Shown here piece by piece: positions 61,671 through 64,000 of a stretch of DNA of 64,000 nt. Every line of letters begins with the position of its first letter. Within the stretch, counting starts at the first letter, position 1. Origin of the DNA: Callipepla californica brunnescens (Eukaryota; Chordata; Aves; Galliformes; Odontophoridae); assembly GCA_023055505.1 (NCBI GenBank), contig JALIRH010000004.1, positions 14,131,368 to 14,195,367 on the forward strand, written 5' to 3'. The position numbers and the translations under genes were made by a program. The notes below the pieces were generated by a model. It did no database searches. It was not told the origin of the DNA and saw only the letters and a program-made list of their open reading frames with translations.

Positions 61671-62565
61671 GTAAGTTACTGAAGAAAAGTTAAATGAGCA
61701 GAGAATTTATTAGCAGAAATATGAGCCCAATTATATAACTATCTTGACCAGTAAATGTCACAAAACTCAGCCACCAGTTTGTTAGTTCTGATATTGCTTC
61801 TCTCTGCTGGAAAAGCAAGTCCCTTATGACTAAGCTGCTGATGGGTTTTAATGCATACATTTTCTAGCTGGAAAGAACACCTTGCTTAACAGTGACTATG
61901 CTCAGCTGACCAGCTGGACATAATGCTTCCATAAATATCTGAATGTTATCTTTAAAAAGGACTGAAATGAGCTTTAAAACAAATACTGCATGTTGCATCA
62001 TTTTATTTCTGAGATAAAACAAAACCATGACTGCATTTACTATTATTCCTTCTCCAAAAAAGAAACTGGTTTGGGCAATGTAAAAATGCTAATATGGGTA
62101 ACATTTGGGAAAATATGGCAGTTGATTCACTGTCTAGCAGGCAGAAAAACATTTATAGTCGAAGTGTGAAGTCACACAAAATAAGACTACAATACTAGGT
62201 TGCATATTGCCTAGATTTTAGTCAGTATGACTGGAGGGTTCAAAAGCAAGATTGGCCATTTGCTTCTGTTATGCCATAAATGGGACAGGATTTGATTCTA
62301 AAACATGCCGTCCATATCAGAAAGCTTAGGGAATGTTCTGATCCACTTTGGATTTTCATCATGGGAATCTATGTAACTTCAGGACTCCATCTTTCTTTGC
62401 ACAGGACTGGGCAACCAGCAATCAGAAAAGCCAGTTTCCCTAGTGATTTGACTATGAGTCAAAGCATGCAGGGCTGCTGGTTTATTTTCTGCTCTCAGTT
62501 TGTAACTGCCACAAATCTGTCTAGCTGTACATTAGTGTGAAGATTGATACTCCAAACCAAGTGCT

Positions 62566-62592
62566 TTTGATCAGCACAAAGAGCTGATCAAA
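62566..62592. repeat. Hairpin with 10-bp perfect stem
   Basis: TTTGATCAGC and GCTGATCAAA are perfect reverse complements separated by the 7-base loop ACAAAGA. It could be a simple inverted repeat. The stem is too short for a microRNA precursor. Confidence 0.9.
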
Positions 62593-63928
62593 GAACTACT
62601 ACAACACTCTTCGCATTGTAGTGATCTACATGTGAAGTTTTGTGTTTCACTCCATTAATATGGAATCTGCTCCACATTCCACTCTGATTTTTCATTATTA
62701 TTTTAGGATAGCAATTCATTTCATCTTGAAACTTTTTATGCTGTTTGATGAGCCTATTCTCATCAGGCTAGAAAACTCAGGGAAAGAATACATCTTGCTT
62801 TGGTTAGACTTACTGAGAAAATGAGATTGCTCTTCGTAAATAAAGGGGATATCTCAAAGCCTAGGGATCTTGAAAACCCACAGAAGCTACAGTTGCTCAG
62901 CACCTACAGCTCCCCCTCCAGGCAGCAGAGCTCCATGTAAAGCCATGCATACACAGTCTTCCATTACTCTCTCAATGTGACTCATCTCTTCTCTGAGAAT
63001 GGTGAAATTTTACTGTTTAGAAACAGAGATAAAGATGTGAATATAAATATCTGTTTATCATTTAAAGAGCAAAGAATAGGCACTGATTGAAATTACTCTG
63101 GTGTACATCTGAAATAACATTATAGAAATTAGATCAGGATGTGCTCAAATTCAAAATCAAACTGGTAGTCAAATAAATTATTTCATTGTTAATAAATGGA
63201 GAGAAATGGTAATGGTAGCCAATTTTTTGACAGAACCAACTTGAATTTGTTTCGTCTTTTGAAATAGAGCATAATAATTGCATTCGCAGGAGCTGGCTGA
63301 GACTGGGCAGTCAATTCACAGGTGGAAGAAACATCTGACAAATCTCTTTTAGCAGGGAAGCCGCCAGTGCATGCACCTGGCTTTTTTTGTTGGAGTCATT
63401 TCCATCTGCTTAAAGCACTGCTACAAAATGATGGGCAAAAATAAACAAGGAACAAAGCATGCAGGAATTTAAGCAAAAAGAACGTCTTGCCTAGGTTTGG
63501 GAAAGGCTAGGGGCCTAGCACTTTCCCAGCAGTGAAACTGGTGAAAATGAAGAATTTATGGGAATTTTATCTGCATTTTTCATGTTTTTCTACTATTTGT
63601 TATTTGTATTTCAGCAGTCCTGAGAACCACATTGTTGGACAAAAGCTGCATTCTTTAGGGATTTTAAAAATGCAAACAGAATTCTGGGTCTAGTTCCAAG
63701 GAGTTAATATACAGTGGCTTGTAAACATTTGCAAATATGTCAAGCTCTTGCTAACGATACTTAAGAACTGACAACTTTTGCTGTACAAGCCACGCTCATA
63801 GGCAAAGTAAGTGTGGTGTACCAAGAGCTGCTGGCCTTACTAACTGACATAATTAACTGTCCAGAACACAACATAAGTGCTCAGGGACAAGAGATTAGAG
63901 TGTATGATGAGGACTGATTAGGTGGAGA

Positions 63929-63971
63929 AAACAAGAAAAAAAAAAAAAACAAGAAAAAAAAAAAAAACAAC
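63929..63971. repeat. Duplicated ACAAG-poly(A) unit
   Basis: A unit of ACAAG followed by about 14 A occurs twice in succession and then ends in ACAACAG. This looks like a slippage duplication of an A tract with its 5' flank. Confidence 0.85.
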
Positions 63972-64000
63972 AGTGGTCTTTAGCACAATAAAGCTACATC

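Larger units (their letters stand above)
61671..64000. other. Unique non-coding DNA to window end
   Basis: No exon is recognised. It contains a perfect 10-bp-arm hairpin (62566-62592), an E-box-rich conserved-element-like patch (63180-63480) and a duplicated A-rich block (63929-63971). Frames are at most 86 codons. Confidence 0.55.

Noticed and set aside
1..64000. CRISPR arrays, bacterial operons, phage genes, defence systems
   Set aside because: No regularly spaced repeats, no dense coding and no prokaryotic signals. All recognisable coding remnants are avian transposons.
1..64000. tRNA, rRNA or snRNA genes
   Set aside because: No B-box-like GGTTCGAATCC context, cloverleaf or known RNA sequence was noticed. 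A tRNAscan or Rfam search would be decisive and could not be run.

Overview
The window looks like nuclear DNA from a bird, most likely a galliform (chicken, turkey or quail type). The evidence is at least ten degraded copies of the avian CR1 LINE, recognised by their reverse-transcriptase and 3'-end sequence, plus two short mariner-like DNA transposon derivatives of a type I associate with galliform genomes. The DNA is AT-rich by eye, CpG-poor and full of short homopolymer and microsatellite runs. There is no operon, ribosome-binding-site or dense-ORF structure, so it is not prokaryotic.

I found no convincing protein-coding gene. The longest open frame (143 codons, 61251-61682, opening with TTG rather than ATG) is about what chance gives in 64 kb of this composition. 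I recognise no known protein domain outside the transposons. The window is best read as a gene desert or the inside of a very large intron. Two places carry splice-site-like signals: 61281-61670 on the plus strand, and 19602-19642 on the minus strand. They are flagged as candidates only.

Layout. 1-2600: unique AT-rich DNA. 2605-3410: two CR1 fragments facing tail to tail. 3411-6976: unique, with a CTCF-like motif. 6977-7905: a CR1 copy that keeps endonuclease and reverse-transcriptase pieces. 7906-14956: unique, with a palindromic homeodomain-rich patch near 12.8 kb. 14957-15215: CR1. 15216-21269: unique. 21270-23350: a CR1-dense stretch in which one CR1 is split by a roughly 340-bp insert that may be a solo LTR. 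23351-30189: unique, with three stretches that resemble conserved non-coding elements. 30190-33600: two plus-strand CR1 copies. 37030-37145: a short CR1. 37889-38400 and 50752-51316: the two mariner-like copies, in opposite orientation. 49005-49588: CR1 with a large internal deletion. 51317-64000: unique DNA with the candidate exon and an E-box-rich patch near 63.3 kb.

No new enzymatic or defence system is visible. The points most worth checking are the nested CR1/LTR structure, the paired mariner derivatives that share one internal deletion, the candidate exon at 61281-61670, and several enhancer-like clusters of homeodomain, SOX, POU and E-box motifs.
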